47,945 bases of DNA, from positions 1-47,945 of the forward strand of contig JBDLJE010000008.1 of the NCBI GenBank assembly GCA_039714575.1. Direction: 5' to 3'. Shown here in pieces: positions 33,561 through 42,109 of this stretch; position 1 is the stretch's first letter, and each line of letters starts with the position of its first letter. A model generated the notes under the pieces. That model was not told the origin of the DNA and did not search any database. It worked only from the letters and a program-made list of their open reading frames with translations. A program made the translations under genes and the position numbers. Source of the DNA: Sulfonitrofixus sp039714575 (GTDB lineage Bacteria > Campylobacterota > Campylobacteria > Campylobacterales > Sulfurimonadaceae).

Positions 33561-34670
33561 CTAAAATGAGAAATGCATCTTTTTAAAGGTGTGAAACTCT
33601 GTTGCGACTTTCTCATTTTCAAGTTTTAAGGCTTTCAGAGCCTTAGGATTAACCAGATAGTACCCCAAGACGACATCGACCTTGTCCCCCTTTTGAAGGT
33701 TGAAGTCGTATTTGACACTTCTCTTCTCGTTGGCCTGGATCATCGTGTTTTTAAGCGTTGTGTCAGCAGCCCAAGGCATAGCCGGTTTACCGTCTTTACC
33801 GATGACACGGACAAAGGTCTCATCCTTCAGTGCTGTTGTCTTACCCTCTCTTGTGACACTCACTTTTAAGACAGCCAGACGAAGCGGGTGAAGCAGCAAG
33901 GCGTGAGAGGTACGGTTGTCGATGTTGACGATAAAGTTGTCGATGTTTCGCAGCATGGAGATGTCTACATACTTTTCCAGCATCTCGGAGTGAAAGTGCG
34001 TTCCCGCGAAACCGTGGAAGGCATGTTTTTTCGTATCTTTAAACTCAGAGACACTCCCCTCGACCTTCGGCATATGACAGCTGACACAGTTGGCACCGTC
34101 AAGTTCGTTGTCGATGTTGGTCGAACAGACGTTCAGACCCCACTTGTTCTTTTTGTGCGAGTGGCAGCCTATACAGACATTGCCGTTTTGCATATGTTCA
34201 TTGCCCTCGGTCGTAATACCGTGATAAGGCGAATCAACATGCTCTTTGAGTGTTCCAAAATACTTCTTCTCCTCTTTGGAGATGATGTTTATGTTGGACT
34301 TTTTATGCAGCTCGATGGATTCGATACGGTGACAATAGGCACAGCTTATACCCGCTTGATGCGTCTCGTTTGTCATTTCCGGCAGGGCCTTTTGACCCTT
34401 TGTCATCATCTTGTCCAGATTGTCGGCACCCGGGGTGTGACACTTGCCGCAACCGTAACGCTCCTGCTTTTTGTTCTGTGGGTGCTCTGCCCAGACTGCA
34501 TTATGAATAACATCTTTTTGCGGTGTGGAGTTGGCATGCATAGAACCGTAGAACTCTTCATAGATCTGTGTATGACAAGCTTTGCAATCTTCGCTTTTTG
34601 CAAATTTATGAACACCGTCATTTGCAAAGGCAGCCAGTGTAATTAGGAGTAGAAGTGATAGATTTTTCAT
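33561..34670 (-). CDS. Periplasmic pentaheme cytochrome c
   Basis: 369 residues with a signal peptide (cleavage near AFA, residue 16). Five CxxCH heme sites lie at residues 29, 74, 110, 166 and 195. The first half resembles the cytochrome c554-type multiheme domain (SEDCKACHTQIYEEFYGSMHANS, GISCAYCHRIE, CIGCHSHKK, NCVSCHMPKVEG). The second half (about 215-369) has no heme motif and looks like beta structure. It probably passes electrons in the periplasm; the partner is unknown, and no oxidase or reductase gene is adjacent. Monocistronic. Confidence 0.9.
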   Translation of the reverse strand: MKNLSLLLLITLAAFANDGVHKFAKSEDCKACHTQIYEEFYGSMHANSTPQKDVIHNAVWAEHPQNKKQERYGCGKCHTPGADNLDKMMTKGQKALPEMTNETHQAGISCAYCHRIESIELHKKSNINIISKEEKKYFGTLKEHVDSPYHGITTEGNEHMQNGNVCIGCHSHKKNKWGLNVCSTNIDNELDGANCVSCHMPKVEGSVSEFKDTKKHAFHGFAGTHFHSEMLEKYVDISMLRNIDNFIVNIDNRTSHALLLHPLRLAVLKVSVTREGKTTALKDETFVRVIGKDGKPAMPWAADTTLKNTMIQANEKRSVKYDFNLQKGDKVDVVLGYYLVNPKALKALKLENEKVATEFHTFKKMHFSF

Positions 34671-34729
34671 TGATATTCCTCATGTTATTGATTATTTGAA
34701 ATTATAACTAAAATTATCTATTTAAATAA

Positions 34730-34909
34730 TACTTCTCTACTGCCCCTATCTTCAACTCCGAGCGAAAGGTCATCGGCGTTTTAGAACTTCTGAACAAGGA
34801 GGGCGGATCTGATGAGAAAGATGAGAAGTTTATGATCTTCTTCGCCCACTATGTCAGCGGTTTTATCGAACTGACCAACCTTTACTCTAATAACCAGGCT
34901 AAGGTGTAG
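34730..34909 (+). pseudogene. Remnant of a GAF-domain protein
   Basis: An open stretch of 59 codons without a start reads PIFNSERKVIGVLELLNKEGG, then DEKFMIFFAHYVSGFIELTNLY, and stops at TAG 34907-34909. This is the characteristic C-terminal half of a GAF sensory domain. Everything upstream is missing: a stop codon at 34727 and the AT-rich promoter region of the cytochrome gene lie there. It is therefore a 5'-deleted gene fragment, too short to annotate as a gene. Confidence 0.75.
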
Positions 34910-34975
34910 CGCTAAAGACCCTGCTCAACCTCAGAAACTTACGCTATATTTTCACTACTAAAATAAGGAATTGTT

Positions 34976-35236
34976 ATGAAGAGAGCAGAAGTCAGCCAAC
35001 TCAACAGTGGCGTCAAGATCACCTTTAGCGGCACCGTTGCCAAACAAAATGTCGTTGAGATGGTAGAGCGCTGTCAGACCGGAAAATGCGACTGTATGAG
35101 TGATGAATCTAAAAAAAAGATCGAAGGGATGCAGGTCAGCGGCAAGGACGGCGATGTAGAGCTAACGATCGACGGTGACCTTGATGTCAAAGAGATCGAA
35201 GCAGCAGTTGCCAAATCACCGCTTATCAACGATTAG
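34976..35236 (+). CDS. Small conserved-looking protein with CxC motif
   Basis: 86 residues with AAGGAA 5 bases before the ATG. Three beta-like segments and a helix are suggested (VKITFSGTVAKQNVVEMVERCQ, VELTIDGDLDVKEIEAAVAKSP). Cysteines occur as CQTGKCDC, which could bind a metal. The pattern of a short acidic alpha/beta protein resembles small ferredoxin-fold metal or regulator domains, but I recognise no family. Monocistronic, 66 bases after the GAF remnant. Confidence 0.75.
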   Translation: MKRAEVSQLNSGVKITFSGTVAKQNVVEMVERCQTGKCDCMSDESKKKIEGMQVSGKDGDVELTIDGDLDVKEIEAAVAKSPLIND

Positions 35237-35350
35237 CTCCTGCACATTTGACCATTCATAACTTTTTAGACTAAATTCATACATTTTTGTATATTTTTTT
35301 CTGTTTATTATGATAGGATGGCCCTTGTAAATCATTACTAAAGGGATCTT

Positions 35351-35665
35351 ATGAACATTACAAACATTGAAACCATTCCGGGGAAGACCATCACAGAACA
35401 TCATGGTGTTGTTTCAGGTTCAACCGTCCGTGCCAAACATGTCGGTAGAGACATTATGGCCGGTTTTAAAAACGTTTTCGGCGGTGAGCTTAAAGGGTAT
35501 ACGGAACTCTTGGCAGAGTCAAGAGAAGAGGCGATGCAAAGAATGACGGAACAAGCAAAGTCCTTAGGGGCAAATGCCATTGTCAATGTTCGTTTTTCCA
35601 CCTCGTCCGTTGCCGCCGGTGCAGCTGAACTTTATGTCTACGGAACAGCTGTAAGTGTGCAGTAA
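35351..35665 (+). CDS. YbjQ/DUF74-family protein
   Basis: 104 residues with AAAGGGAT before the ATG. The sequence is a clear YbjQ (UPF0145) member: GKTITEHHGVVSGSTVRAKHVGRDIMAGFKNVFGGELKGYTELL, then AREEA-type helix and LGANAIVNVRFSTSSV. These pentameric proteins have unknown function; a metal-binding role is only annotated by suggestion. First gene of a three-gene operon with a second YbjQ protein and an M48 peptidase, overlapping the next gene by one base. Confidence 0.92.
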   Translation: MNITNIETIPGKTITEHHGVVSGSTVRAKHVGRDIMAGFKNVFGGELKGYTELLAESREEAMQRMTEQAKSLGANAIVNVRFSTSSVAAGAAELYVYGTAVSVQ

Positions 35666-36105
35666 TGGCTGATTTAATTGTATTTTTAACCCTGATAGCA
35701 TTGGGCTTTTTTGTCGGTTCCTATCTTGAGAAAAAACACTACCGGTCTATTCGTGAACGAGAGGTCAAATATGCTTCGATACCGACTATAATGCTCAAAA
35801 AAACTCTGCATCCGGAGCGTGTTAAAGAGAGCCGTTTAGTCAATGGCAGCGTCGTGATCTCTATTGATTACTATAAACGCTTGATAGCAGCACTTAGAAA
35901 TATTTTTGGCGGTAACGTGACCTCGTATGAAAGTTTGGTAGACCGTGCACGTCGAGAGGCTGTTTTACGCATGAAAGAGGACGCCAAAAATGCAGATGAG
36001 ATCATCAATATACGTTTAGAGACCTCATCCATCTCGAAAAATGACCAAAAAGGCACGATCGGCAGTGTTGAAGTCCTGGCTTACGGAACAGCGCTGACCT
36101 ATTGA
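35665..36105 (+). CDS. Membrane-anchored YbjQ-like protein
   Basis: 146 residues. An N-terminal helix (residues 2-20) anchors a divergent second YbjQ domain (about 45-146: VNGSVVISIDYYKRLIAALRNIFGGNVTSYESLVDRARREAVLRMKEDA, INIRLETSSI, VEVLAYGTALTY). It shares the fold-level pattern and the FGG and TSS motifs with its upstream neighbour, so the pair probably arose by duplication and may form mixed oligomers tethered to the membrane (inference). It overlaps the M48 gene by 4 bases. Confidence 0.85.
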   Translation: MADLIVFLTLIALGFFVGSYLEKKHYRSIREREVKYASIPTIMLKKTLHPERVKESRLVNGSVVISIDYYKRLIAALRNIFGGNVTSYESLVDRARREAVLRMKEDAKNADEIINIRLETSSISKNDQKGTIGSVEVLAYGTALTY

Positions 36106-36920
36106 ACTTCAACACCTCTCTTCCGGACGACACGGTCAACGTCTCAAAGCAGTCGCCTCTGCTGGATCTGTTATGGATGTCGGGCGGTCTGTTTATCGGC
36201 ATTACTCTTCTCTACTTCACCTTTGGCCTTGCCGTTGAGTACGGTGTTAAGAGCATCTCTACCGAACGTGAGATCAAGCTCTTCTCTTTTTTACAGTCGG
36301 AGCACAACAGTACAGAAGCCGCTTCGGCAGAGCTGTTAACACTTAGAACACTTCTCAACGAATCAGAAACATGCCGACAGAGCCCTTACGACTTTGTTGT
36401 CAATATCGTAGAAGATGAAACCGTCAATGCCTTTGCCCTTCCGGGCGGAACCATCATCTTCAATCGCGGCTTACTGAAAAATGTCCATTCCGAAAATGAG
36501 CTCTTTTTTGTATTGGCTCATGAGATAGGCCACTATAAGAACAGAGATCATCTTGAAGGAATCGGTCGCGCATTGACAGCCACTTTTATAGGAAACATGT
36601 TGGGGGTTTCAGACATTTCCGACATCTTGAACAGTGCTATGGCACTCAGTGAAAGCCATTTTTCACAAACACAAGAGAGTGAAGCAGATATTTACGCGGT
36701 TGAGCTGATGCAGTGCTATTACGGTCATGTCAGCGGTGCAACGGACTTCTTTACGCATCTGCCGGAAAATGACTCTTTTTCACTTTACAGTTCCCATCCG
36801 GAGATGAAAGAGCGCACTCAAAACATTGAACGTCACATCAAAAAAAATGGCTATACCGCCGACAAAGACTTACGGCCTCTGCAAACAAGCTCGCCTAGTT
36901 CGATGATAAAACCTCAGTAG
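36102..36920 (+). CDS. M48-family zinc metallopeptidase
   Basis: 272 residues from a TTG that overlaps the preceding TGA. One TM helix (about 25-48) places the catalytic domain in the periplasm. Motifs: VNAFALPGGTIIFNRGLL, the zinc site HEIGHYKNRDH and the third ligand in ESEADIYAVELM, the BepA/YfgC and HtpX-like set. The gene is coupled to two YbjQ proteins, which may be substrates or partners. Its 3' end overlaps convergent rarA by 26 bases, so the mRNAs can form a short antisense duplex. Confidence 0.9.
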   Translation: MNFNTSLPDDTVNVSKQSPLLDLLWMSGGLFIGITLLYFTFGLAVEYGVKSISTEREIKLFSFLQSEHNSTEAASAELLTLRTLLNESETCRQSPYDFVVNIVEDETVNAFALPGGTIIFNRGLLKNVHSENELFFVLAHEIGHYKNRDHLEGIGRALTATFIGNMLGVSDISDILNSAMALSESHFSQTQESEADIYAVELMQCYYGHVSGATDFFTHLPENDSFSLYSSHPEMKERTQNIERHIKKNGYTADKDLRPLQTSSPSSMIKPQ

Positions 36921-38094
36921 CGCGGATCATCTCCAGCCACTCTCCCATCTTCTTCTCATACCCTATGGCTTTAAAATCGACGAACTGCAGCGGCTGCGTC
37001 AGGTACTCCTGCTCTACCCAGCCGCCGAAGTCGTGCGGATAGAGGTAGCCCTCGTTCTGCTGTTGAATGTTTTTAGGGATATCGATCAGCGTTCCCGAAC
37101 GTACTGCCTGCTGCGCAGCATTGATCGCCATGTAGGCAGAGTTTGACTTCGGAGAGGCGCAGAGGTAGATGACCGCTTGCGCCAGGATAATGCGCGACTC
37201 CGGGTAGCCTATCATCTTGACCGAGGTCATGGCCGAGGTACAGAGTGTCAGGGCTTGAGGATTGGCATTGCCTACATCTTCACTGGCCAAGATCACCAGA
37301 CGTCTGGCGATGAACTCCGGCGGTTCACCGCCTTCGATGAGCCGCGCCAGGTAGTAGATCGCCGCATCAGGGTCGGAACCGCGAATAGACTTGATCATGG
37401 CAGAAGCAAGGTCGTAGTGGACACCGGCTTCTGAGCTGCCGCCGCTCTGGGCGTTGGGGCGAAGCGAGTGCAGCATCTCCAGAGTAATGCTTCTCTCCAA
37501 AACGGCAGCAAACTCCAAAAGTTTTAACATCCCTCTGGCATCACCGCCGCAAGAGCGCAGCAAGTACTCTCTTGCGTCCTCTTCAACACTCAGCTTCTCT
37601 GAGGCCAAAGCCTTCTCCAGCAGTGTGTCAAGGGCATCAATTGATATCGGATGTAATTCAAAAAGCAGCGAACGCGAACGCATTGCCGCCGTCAATGAGA
37701 AAAAAGGGTTTTCCGTCGATGCGCCGATGACCAACACACTGTTACTCTCCATCACCGGCAGCAAGACCTCTTGCTGGTTCTTGGCAAGACGATGCACCTC
37801 ATCGATAAAGATAAGCGGCTTTTGCAGGGCGTTTCTGTACTGATCGAAGATCTTGCGAAGCTGCTCTATTTTGAGAGAGGTGGCGTTAAACTCGTAAAAA
37901 GGGAGGTCCATCACCTTGGCAATGACACGGGCGATGGTCGTCTTACCGCAGCCGGGAGGACCGTAAAAAAAGCTGTGTCCCAGCTTGCCCTCTTCACAGA
38001 GTCTGCGCAGAGGGGCATCGCTACTGCAAAGTTCGTCCTGGCCTAAGACAGCATCAAAATCAGCAGGGCGCAAAAGGTGGGTAAAGTCAGCCAT
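36895..38094 (-). CDS. rarA: Replication-associated recombination protein RarA
   Basis: 399 residues. RarA (MgsA) is a clamp-loader-like AAA+ ATPase acting at stalled forks. Motifs: LRPADFDAVLGQDEL, Walker A GPPGCGKTTIARV (about 46-58), Walker B LIFIDEVHRL, sensor 1 GASTENPFF, and the C-terminal tetramerisation domain (SAMIKSIRGSDPDAAIYYLARLIEGGE, LVILASEDVGNANPQAL). It overlaps rluB's stop by one base. Confidence 0.95.
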   Translation of the reverse strand: MADFTHLLRPADFDAVLGQDELCSSDAPLRRLCEEGKLGHSFFYGPPGCGKTTIARVIAKVMDLPFYEFNATSLKIEQLRKIFDQYRNALQKPLIFIDEVHRLAKNQQEVLLPVMESNSVLVIGASTENPFFSLTAAMRSRSLLFELHPISIDALDTLLEKALASEKLSVEEDAREYLLRSCGGDARGMLKLLEFAAVLERSITLEMLHSLRPNAQSGGSSEAGVHYDLASAMIKSIRGSDPDAAIYYLARLIEGGEPPEFIARRLVILASEDVGNANPQALTLCTSAMTSVKMIGYPESRIILAQAVIYLCASPKSNSAYMAINAAQQAVRSGTLIDIPKNIQQQNEGYLYPHDFGGWVEQEYLTQPLQFVDFKAIGYEKKMGEWLEMIRATEVLSSN

Positions 38095-38975
38095 CAGTCC
38101 TTTTTACGACCTGCTCTTTTTTTGGACTTTGCTTCTGCTTTGGTTCGCTCTTTGGCAACATCTTTCAATTGCTGCTCTTTAGCTTGCTCCTGAGACTTCT
38201 TTAACTTCTCGGCATCACGGTCGGCATCCAGAAACTCACGCAGGTGGACATACTCACTGCGATCTAAAAAACGTGTTTTGCCTGTTGGCAGATTATTCAG
38301 CTCTATCCCGCCGAAACTGAGGCGTTTCAGGTCAACCACTTCCGCGTCAAAGTGGGCGAAAAAGCGACGCACTTCACGGTTGTGCCCTTCACCGATAGCG
38401 ATCTTTAAAACAGAGTAGTCACCCTTGTTTTTAATGATCTGGTAGGCAAAGAACGGTGCGAAGTGCATTGAGGTCACATCACTGAGCTCATGACCTCCGG
38501 CCGAAGCGTCTTCGAGGTCAAGCCCCTTTTTCATCCCCATCTCCATGGCGTCGGTAATCGGCCCTTTGATCTTCACCTTGTAGACACGCTCAAGACTCGA
38601 CGTCATCAACAAGTTGGCGACCCGTGAAGCATCTGTCAAAAGAAGAAGCCCCTCGGTTGCGTAGTCAAGACGGCCTACCGGAATAAAGTGTTTGTACTTG
38701 TTGTCCAGTGAGTCGTAGATAATACGGCGGCCGCGCGGGTCGTTTTTGGTGACCAGCTCGCCCTTGGGTTTGTTGTAGACGATCACCGTAAACTGGTCGC
38801 TCGGCACCACCTTTTTACCGCTGACGACCACTTTGACATGGCGTTCGTCCACCTGTGTTGCCGGGTTGTCCTGAAGTTCACCGTCGACATAGACATAGCC
38901 GTCTTGAATGGCTTTGTCCGCTTCACGGCGCGAGTAGGTAGAGTAGTGGGCTATAAATTTGTTCAGTCGCATCAT
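38094..38975 (-). CDS. rluB: rRNA pseudouridine synthase, RluB/RsuA family
   Basis: 293 residues. An N-terminal S4 RNA-binding domain (MRLNKFIAHYSTYSRREADKAIQDGYVYVDG) precedes the RsuA-type catalytic domain with the active Asp in GRLDYATEGLLLLT and the GEGHNREVRRFF motif. A long Lys/Glu-rich tail (about 245-293) is probably an extra RNA-binding extension. Two ATGs are adjacent (38975, 38972). The first overlaps the kdsD stop by 4 bases. RluB-type enzymes modify 23S rRNA near position 2605; exact target not certain. Confidence 0.9.
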   Translation of the reverse strand: MMRLNKFIAHYSTYSRREADKAIQDGYVYVDGELQDNPATQVDERHVKVVVSGKKVVPSDQFTVIVYNKPKGELVTKNDPRGRRIIYDSLDNKYKHFIPVGRLDYATEGLLLLTDASRVANLLMTSSLERVYKVKIKGPITDAMEMGMKKGLDLEDASAGGHELSDVTSMHFAPFFAYQIIKNKGDYSVLKIAIGEGHNREVRRFFAHFDAEVVDLKRLSFGGIELNNLPTGKTRFLDRSEYVHLREFLDADRDAEKLKKSQEQAKEQQLKDVAKERTKAEAKSKKRAGRKKD

Positions 38976-39949
38976 GCGATTCCCTTTTCGACCAGGTCAT
39001 GCAGGTGAAGCGCACCGAGAATCTTCTTCTCGCTGTCGACTACCACCAGGAGCTGGATCTTATGTTTTTCTATAAGTACCAAAGCATCACTGGCAAGCAT
39101 ACCTGCATCATCGATTGTCTTTGGGTTCAAGGTTGCGAACTTCGAAGCCGGCACCTCTAAAGAGAAGTCTTCGTTCATCAGTGCACGACGGATATCACCG
39201 TCACTGATAAGGCCTGCGAATCTGTTGTTGTCGTCAACAAGAAGCACCGTACCGATACGTCCTTCACTGATACTCACTATCGCCTCTTTCAAAGGCGTGT
39301 TCGCATTGATGACGGGAAGTGCTTTTTTTCGCATCACATCTTTGACTTTGACAAAGAGCTGACGACCGAGCGAACCCCCTGGATGAAAGGAGGCGAAGTC
39401 CTCTTTTTTAAAGTCGCGTGCTTTCATCAGACAGATCGCCAGGGCATCACCGAGCGCCAGTGTCAGCGTCGTTGACGAAGTCGGTGCAATATCAAGAGGA
39501 CACGCCTCTTTCTGCACATCGATCTTCATTGTAAGGTCACTGAAACTGCCCAGTGTCGAAGCGCCGTTTTTCGTCATACCGATGAGCGGGATGTCAAAAC
39601 GCTTGACATGCGGCAAGATCGAGCTTAACTCTTCGCTCTCACCGCTGTAGCTGATGGCCAGGACCACATCATCTTTTGAGATCATCCCCAGGTCACCGTG
39701 CATCGCTTCGGTAGGGTGCAAAAAGAAACTCGGTGTCCCTGTAGAGGCAAATGTCGCTGCCATCTTTGCGCCGATCAGCCCCGATTTACCGACACCTGTG
39801 ACGATCAGCTTTCCCTTACAGACCAAGATCGTCTCTATGATCCGGTCAAGATCTTCGAAGGTGCTTTCAGCAGCATACGAAAGGGTATCGGCTTCGATCT
39901 GCAGCGTCTCTTTGACAATTGACCTGTAGTCATTATTACGACTCACCAT
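38972..39949 (-). CDS. kdsD: Arabinose-5-phosphate isomerase
   Basis: 325 residues from ATG 39949, which has GGGAG 9 bases upstream; an open frame reaches 40021 but lacks a ribosome site. KdsD (KpsF family) converts ribulose 5-phosphate to arabinose 5-phosphate, the first step to KDO for lipopolysaccharide. A SIS domain (about 30-170: VTGVGKSGLIGAKMAATFASTGTPSFFLHPTEAMHGDLG) is followed by two CBS repeats (about 200-320). Divergent from nnrDE; first gene of kdsD-rluB-rarA. Confidence 0.94.
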   Translation of the reverse strand: MVSRNNDYRSIVKETLQIEADTLSYAAESTFEDLDRIIETILVCKGKLIVTGVGKSGLIGAKMAATFASTGTPSFFLHPTEAMHGDLGMISKDDVVLAISYSGESEELSSILPHVKRFDIPLIGMTKNGASTLGSFSDLTMKIDVQKEACPLDIAPTSSTTLTLALGDALAICLMKARDFKKEDFASFHPGGSLGRQLFVKVKDVMRKKALPVINANTPLKEAIVSISEGRIGTVLLVDDNNRFAGLISDGDIRRALMNEDFSLEVPASKFATLNPKTIDDAGMLASDALVLIEKHKIQLLVVVDSEKKILGALHLHDLVEKGIA

Positions 39950-40042
39950 GTAACGGCTCCCTGTATTGTGCTGTTGGCACTTATCATAGACGCAATTATA
40001 GCTTAAAAACTGTTCGCACATAAAAGCCCTACAATAACGGTT

Positions 40043-40051
40043 TGCTATAAT
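40043..40051 (+). promoter_or_regulatory. Extended -10 promoter of nnrDE-purN
   Basis: TGC TATAAT (TATAAT at 40046-40051) lies 18 bases before the nnrDE ATG. No clear -35 is seen. AAAAGGAAAA between it and the ATG supplies the ribosome site. Confidence 0.5.
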
Positions 40052-40068
40052 GTGTAAAAGGAAAACGC

Positions 40069-41460
40069 ATGCAAAATCTCTTTACAGAAGTAAGTTCTCT
40101 CGACCAACGCTGTTATAACGACTTCGAACTGAGCGAAGAGATCTTGATGGAGCATGCCGCGGACGGGATGGCGGACTTCATCCATAACCAGTATGGTGAC
40201 CATGAAAGCATCTGCATCGTCTGCGGCGCCGGCAACAACGGCGCTGACGGCATTGCCCTTGCCCGGCTTCTGCACCGTGACTTTAATGTTTCCCTCTACC
40301 TCTCATTCGGTACACGCTCTGCCATGACGAACCTGCAGTTAAAACGTGCAGAAGCTATCGGCGTCAACATTGTGCGTGACGTCCAGGAGTGCGACATACT
40401 CATCGACGCCCTTTTTGGCAGCGGTTTCAGCCGCCGGTTTGACGAAGAGACAAAAGAGCTGCTACAAGAGATGAACGACCTCAACGCCGACAAGATCGCC
40501 TGCGACATGCCCTCAGGGCTCCGTCTTGACGGCACCATGGAAGCAGAGAGCTTTATAGCCGATGTGACCCTCACTATGGGCGCACTCAAACGCGGCATGT
40601 TCAGTGACGCCGCCAAAGAGATCGTCGGCAGCATCTATGTCATCGACCTGGGTGTCAGCAGAAAGGTCTATGAGAAAAATTCGAACTGGAAGCTTTTAGA
40701 CGCAGAGGACCTGCACCTACCGCACCGGTATGCAAAGAACAGCCACAAAGGCACCTATGGTCACCTGGGTGTGATCTGCGGCGAAAAGCCGGGGGCCGCC
40801 GTGATGACAGGTTCGGCTGCACTGCGTTTTGGAGCAGGCCTTGTCACCCTTATCAGCAATACGTCGGAGCAGCTCCCTTATGAGTTGATGCAGTCGCATC
40901 TGCTGCCGGAGACGACCACTGCTATCGCCTTGGGTATGGGACTTGGTACCGAGTTCTCCAATGATGAGCTGCTCGCACTGCTGGACAACGAGCTCCCGCT
41001 TCTGCTCGATGCCGACATTTTCGCACATCCACTTTTTCTTCAGCTGCTCACACGCAAACATCTTGTCATAACACCGCATCCCAAAGAGTTTACCACTGTT
41101 TTAAAAGTGTGCGGTCTGGCCGACGTCGATGTCCAAGAGCTGCAGAACAACCGTTTCCACTATGTTGAGCTCTTTTGCAGAGCGTATCCGAACATCACAC
41201 TTCTGCTCAAAGGCGCAAACACCCTCATCGCACAGTGCGAGACCTTTTACGTCAATCCCCACGGCACAAACGTGTTGGCCAAGGGGGGAAGCGGTGATGT
41301 TCTGGCCGGCCTCATCGCCTCCCTGATGGCGCAGGGGCACACTACGATGCACGCTGCGACGTACGGCTCTTTAGCCCTTACGACGGCAGCCACGCAAGTC
41401 GATAAAAACAGCTATGCGTTGACACCTAATGACCTTATCAAGGCGATTACTACTTTATGA
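40069..41460 (+). CDS. Bifunctional NAD(P)H-hydrate epimerase/dehydratase
   Basis: 463 residues. The enzyme repairs hydrated NAD(P)H: the N-terminal YjeF_N domain (about 1-210; CGAGNNGADGIALARLL, DALFGSG, CDMPSGL) epimerises the damaged cofactor and the C-terminal ribokinase-like domain (about 225-463; GTYGHLGVICGEKPGAAVMTGSAALRFGAG, TPHPKEF, LAKGGSGDVLAGLIA) dehydrates it with ADP or ATP. Both halves have their signature loops. It overlaps purN by 4 bases. Confidence 0.95.
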   Translation: MQNLFTEVSSLDQRCYNDFELSEEILMEHAADGMADFIHNQYGDHESICIVCGAGNNGADGIALARLLHRDFNVSLYLSFGTRSAMTNLQLKRAEAIGVNIVRDVQECDILIDALFGSGFSRRFDEETKELLQEMNDLNADKIACDMPSGLRLDGTMEAESFIADVTLTMGALKRGMFSDAAKEIVGSIYVIDLGVSRKVYEKNSNWKLLDAEDLHLPHRYAKNSHKGTYGHLGVICGEKPGAAVMTGSAALRFGAGLVTLISNTSEQLPYELMQSHLLPETTTAIALGMGLGTEFSNDELLALLDNELPLLLDADIFAHPLFLQLLTRKHLVITPHPKEFTTVLKVCGLADVDVQELQNNRFHYVELFCRAYPNITLLLKGANTLIAQCETFYVNPHGTNVLAKGGSGDVLAGLIASLMAQGHTTMHAATYGSLALTTAATQVDKNSYALTPNDLIKAITTL

Positions 41461-42020
41461 ATATGAACAACATCGTTGTCCTCTTTAGCGGCGAAGGCTC
41501 CAACCTTCTTAACATCATCGAAACACTGCATGGCAAAGAGCTAAACGTCGCTGCTGCGATCACCAACCGCCCTAATGCCGGCGGTATCGCCAAGGCAAAA
41601 GCTCATCAGATCCCTGTTGACGTTATCGACCATACTGACTTTAGCGACAGAGAGAGTTTTGATAAAAAGCTCCTGCAGACCATTGAGCGGTATAGTCCCG
41701 ACCTTGTTGTGATGGCAGGGTTTATGCGCATCTTGACCCCTGTTGTCACAGACAACATCAAAGCGATCAACGTGCACCCCTCTCTTCTGCCTCTTTTTAA
41801 AGGGGGAAATGCCCTCGAAAGAAGCTTTCAGAGTTCTGAGCCCAACGGCGGTATCAGTGTTCACTGGGTCAGTTCGGAGCTTGACGGCGGCGAAGTGATC
41901 GCTCAAGACTCTTTTGTCAAAACAGAGGATGAAAGCCTTGAAAGTTTCACGCAAAAGATCCGTGATCTGGAACATAAACTGCTCCCTGAGACCATTGTAC
42001 AAATTCTTAAAGCGTACTAG
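41457..42020 (+). CDS. purN: Phosphoribosylglycinamide formyltransferase
   Basis: 187 residues. PurN transfers formyl from 10-formyl-THF to glycinamide ribotide, the third purine step. Motifs: FSGEGSNLLNIIE at the N terminus, NVHPSLLP with catalytic Asn and His (expected sequence context INVHPSLLPLFKG), and the Asp loop SVHWVSSELDGGEVIAQ. Its ATG lies inside the nnrDE stop region. purM is found about 31 kb away in the same window, so purine genes are scattered. Confidence 0.96.
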   Translation: MNMNNIVVLFSGEGSNLLNIIETLHGKELNVAAAITNRPNAGGIAKAKAHQIPVDVIDHTDFSDRESFDKKLLQTIERYSPDLVVMAGFMRILTPVVTDNIKAINVHPSLLPLFKGGNALERSFQSSEPNGGISVHWVSSELDGGEVIAQDSFVKTEDESLESFTQKIRDLEHKLLPETIVQILKAY

Positions 42021-42109
42021 GCATTACGGGAAGTAAGTCGGTTAACAGAGTGACTATGCTATAAACGCAATAATAATTACAAATATCTACCCAAACAGTT
42101 GGAGAAAAC

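Noticed and set aside
33888..34646. A 252-codon plus-strand frame opposite the cytochrome gene
   Set aside because: The minus-strand frame has five CxxCH sites and a signal peptide; the plus frame is its shadow.
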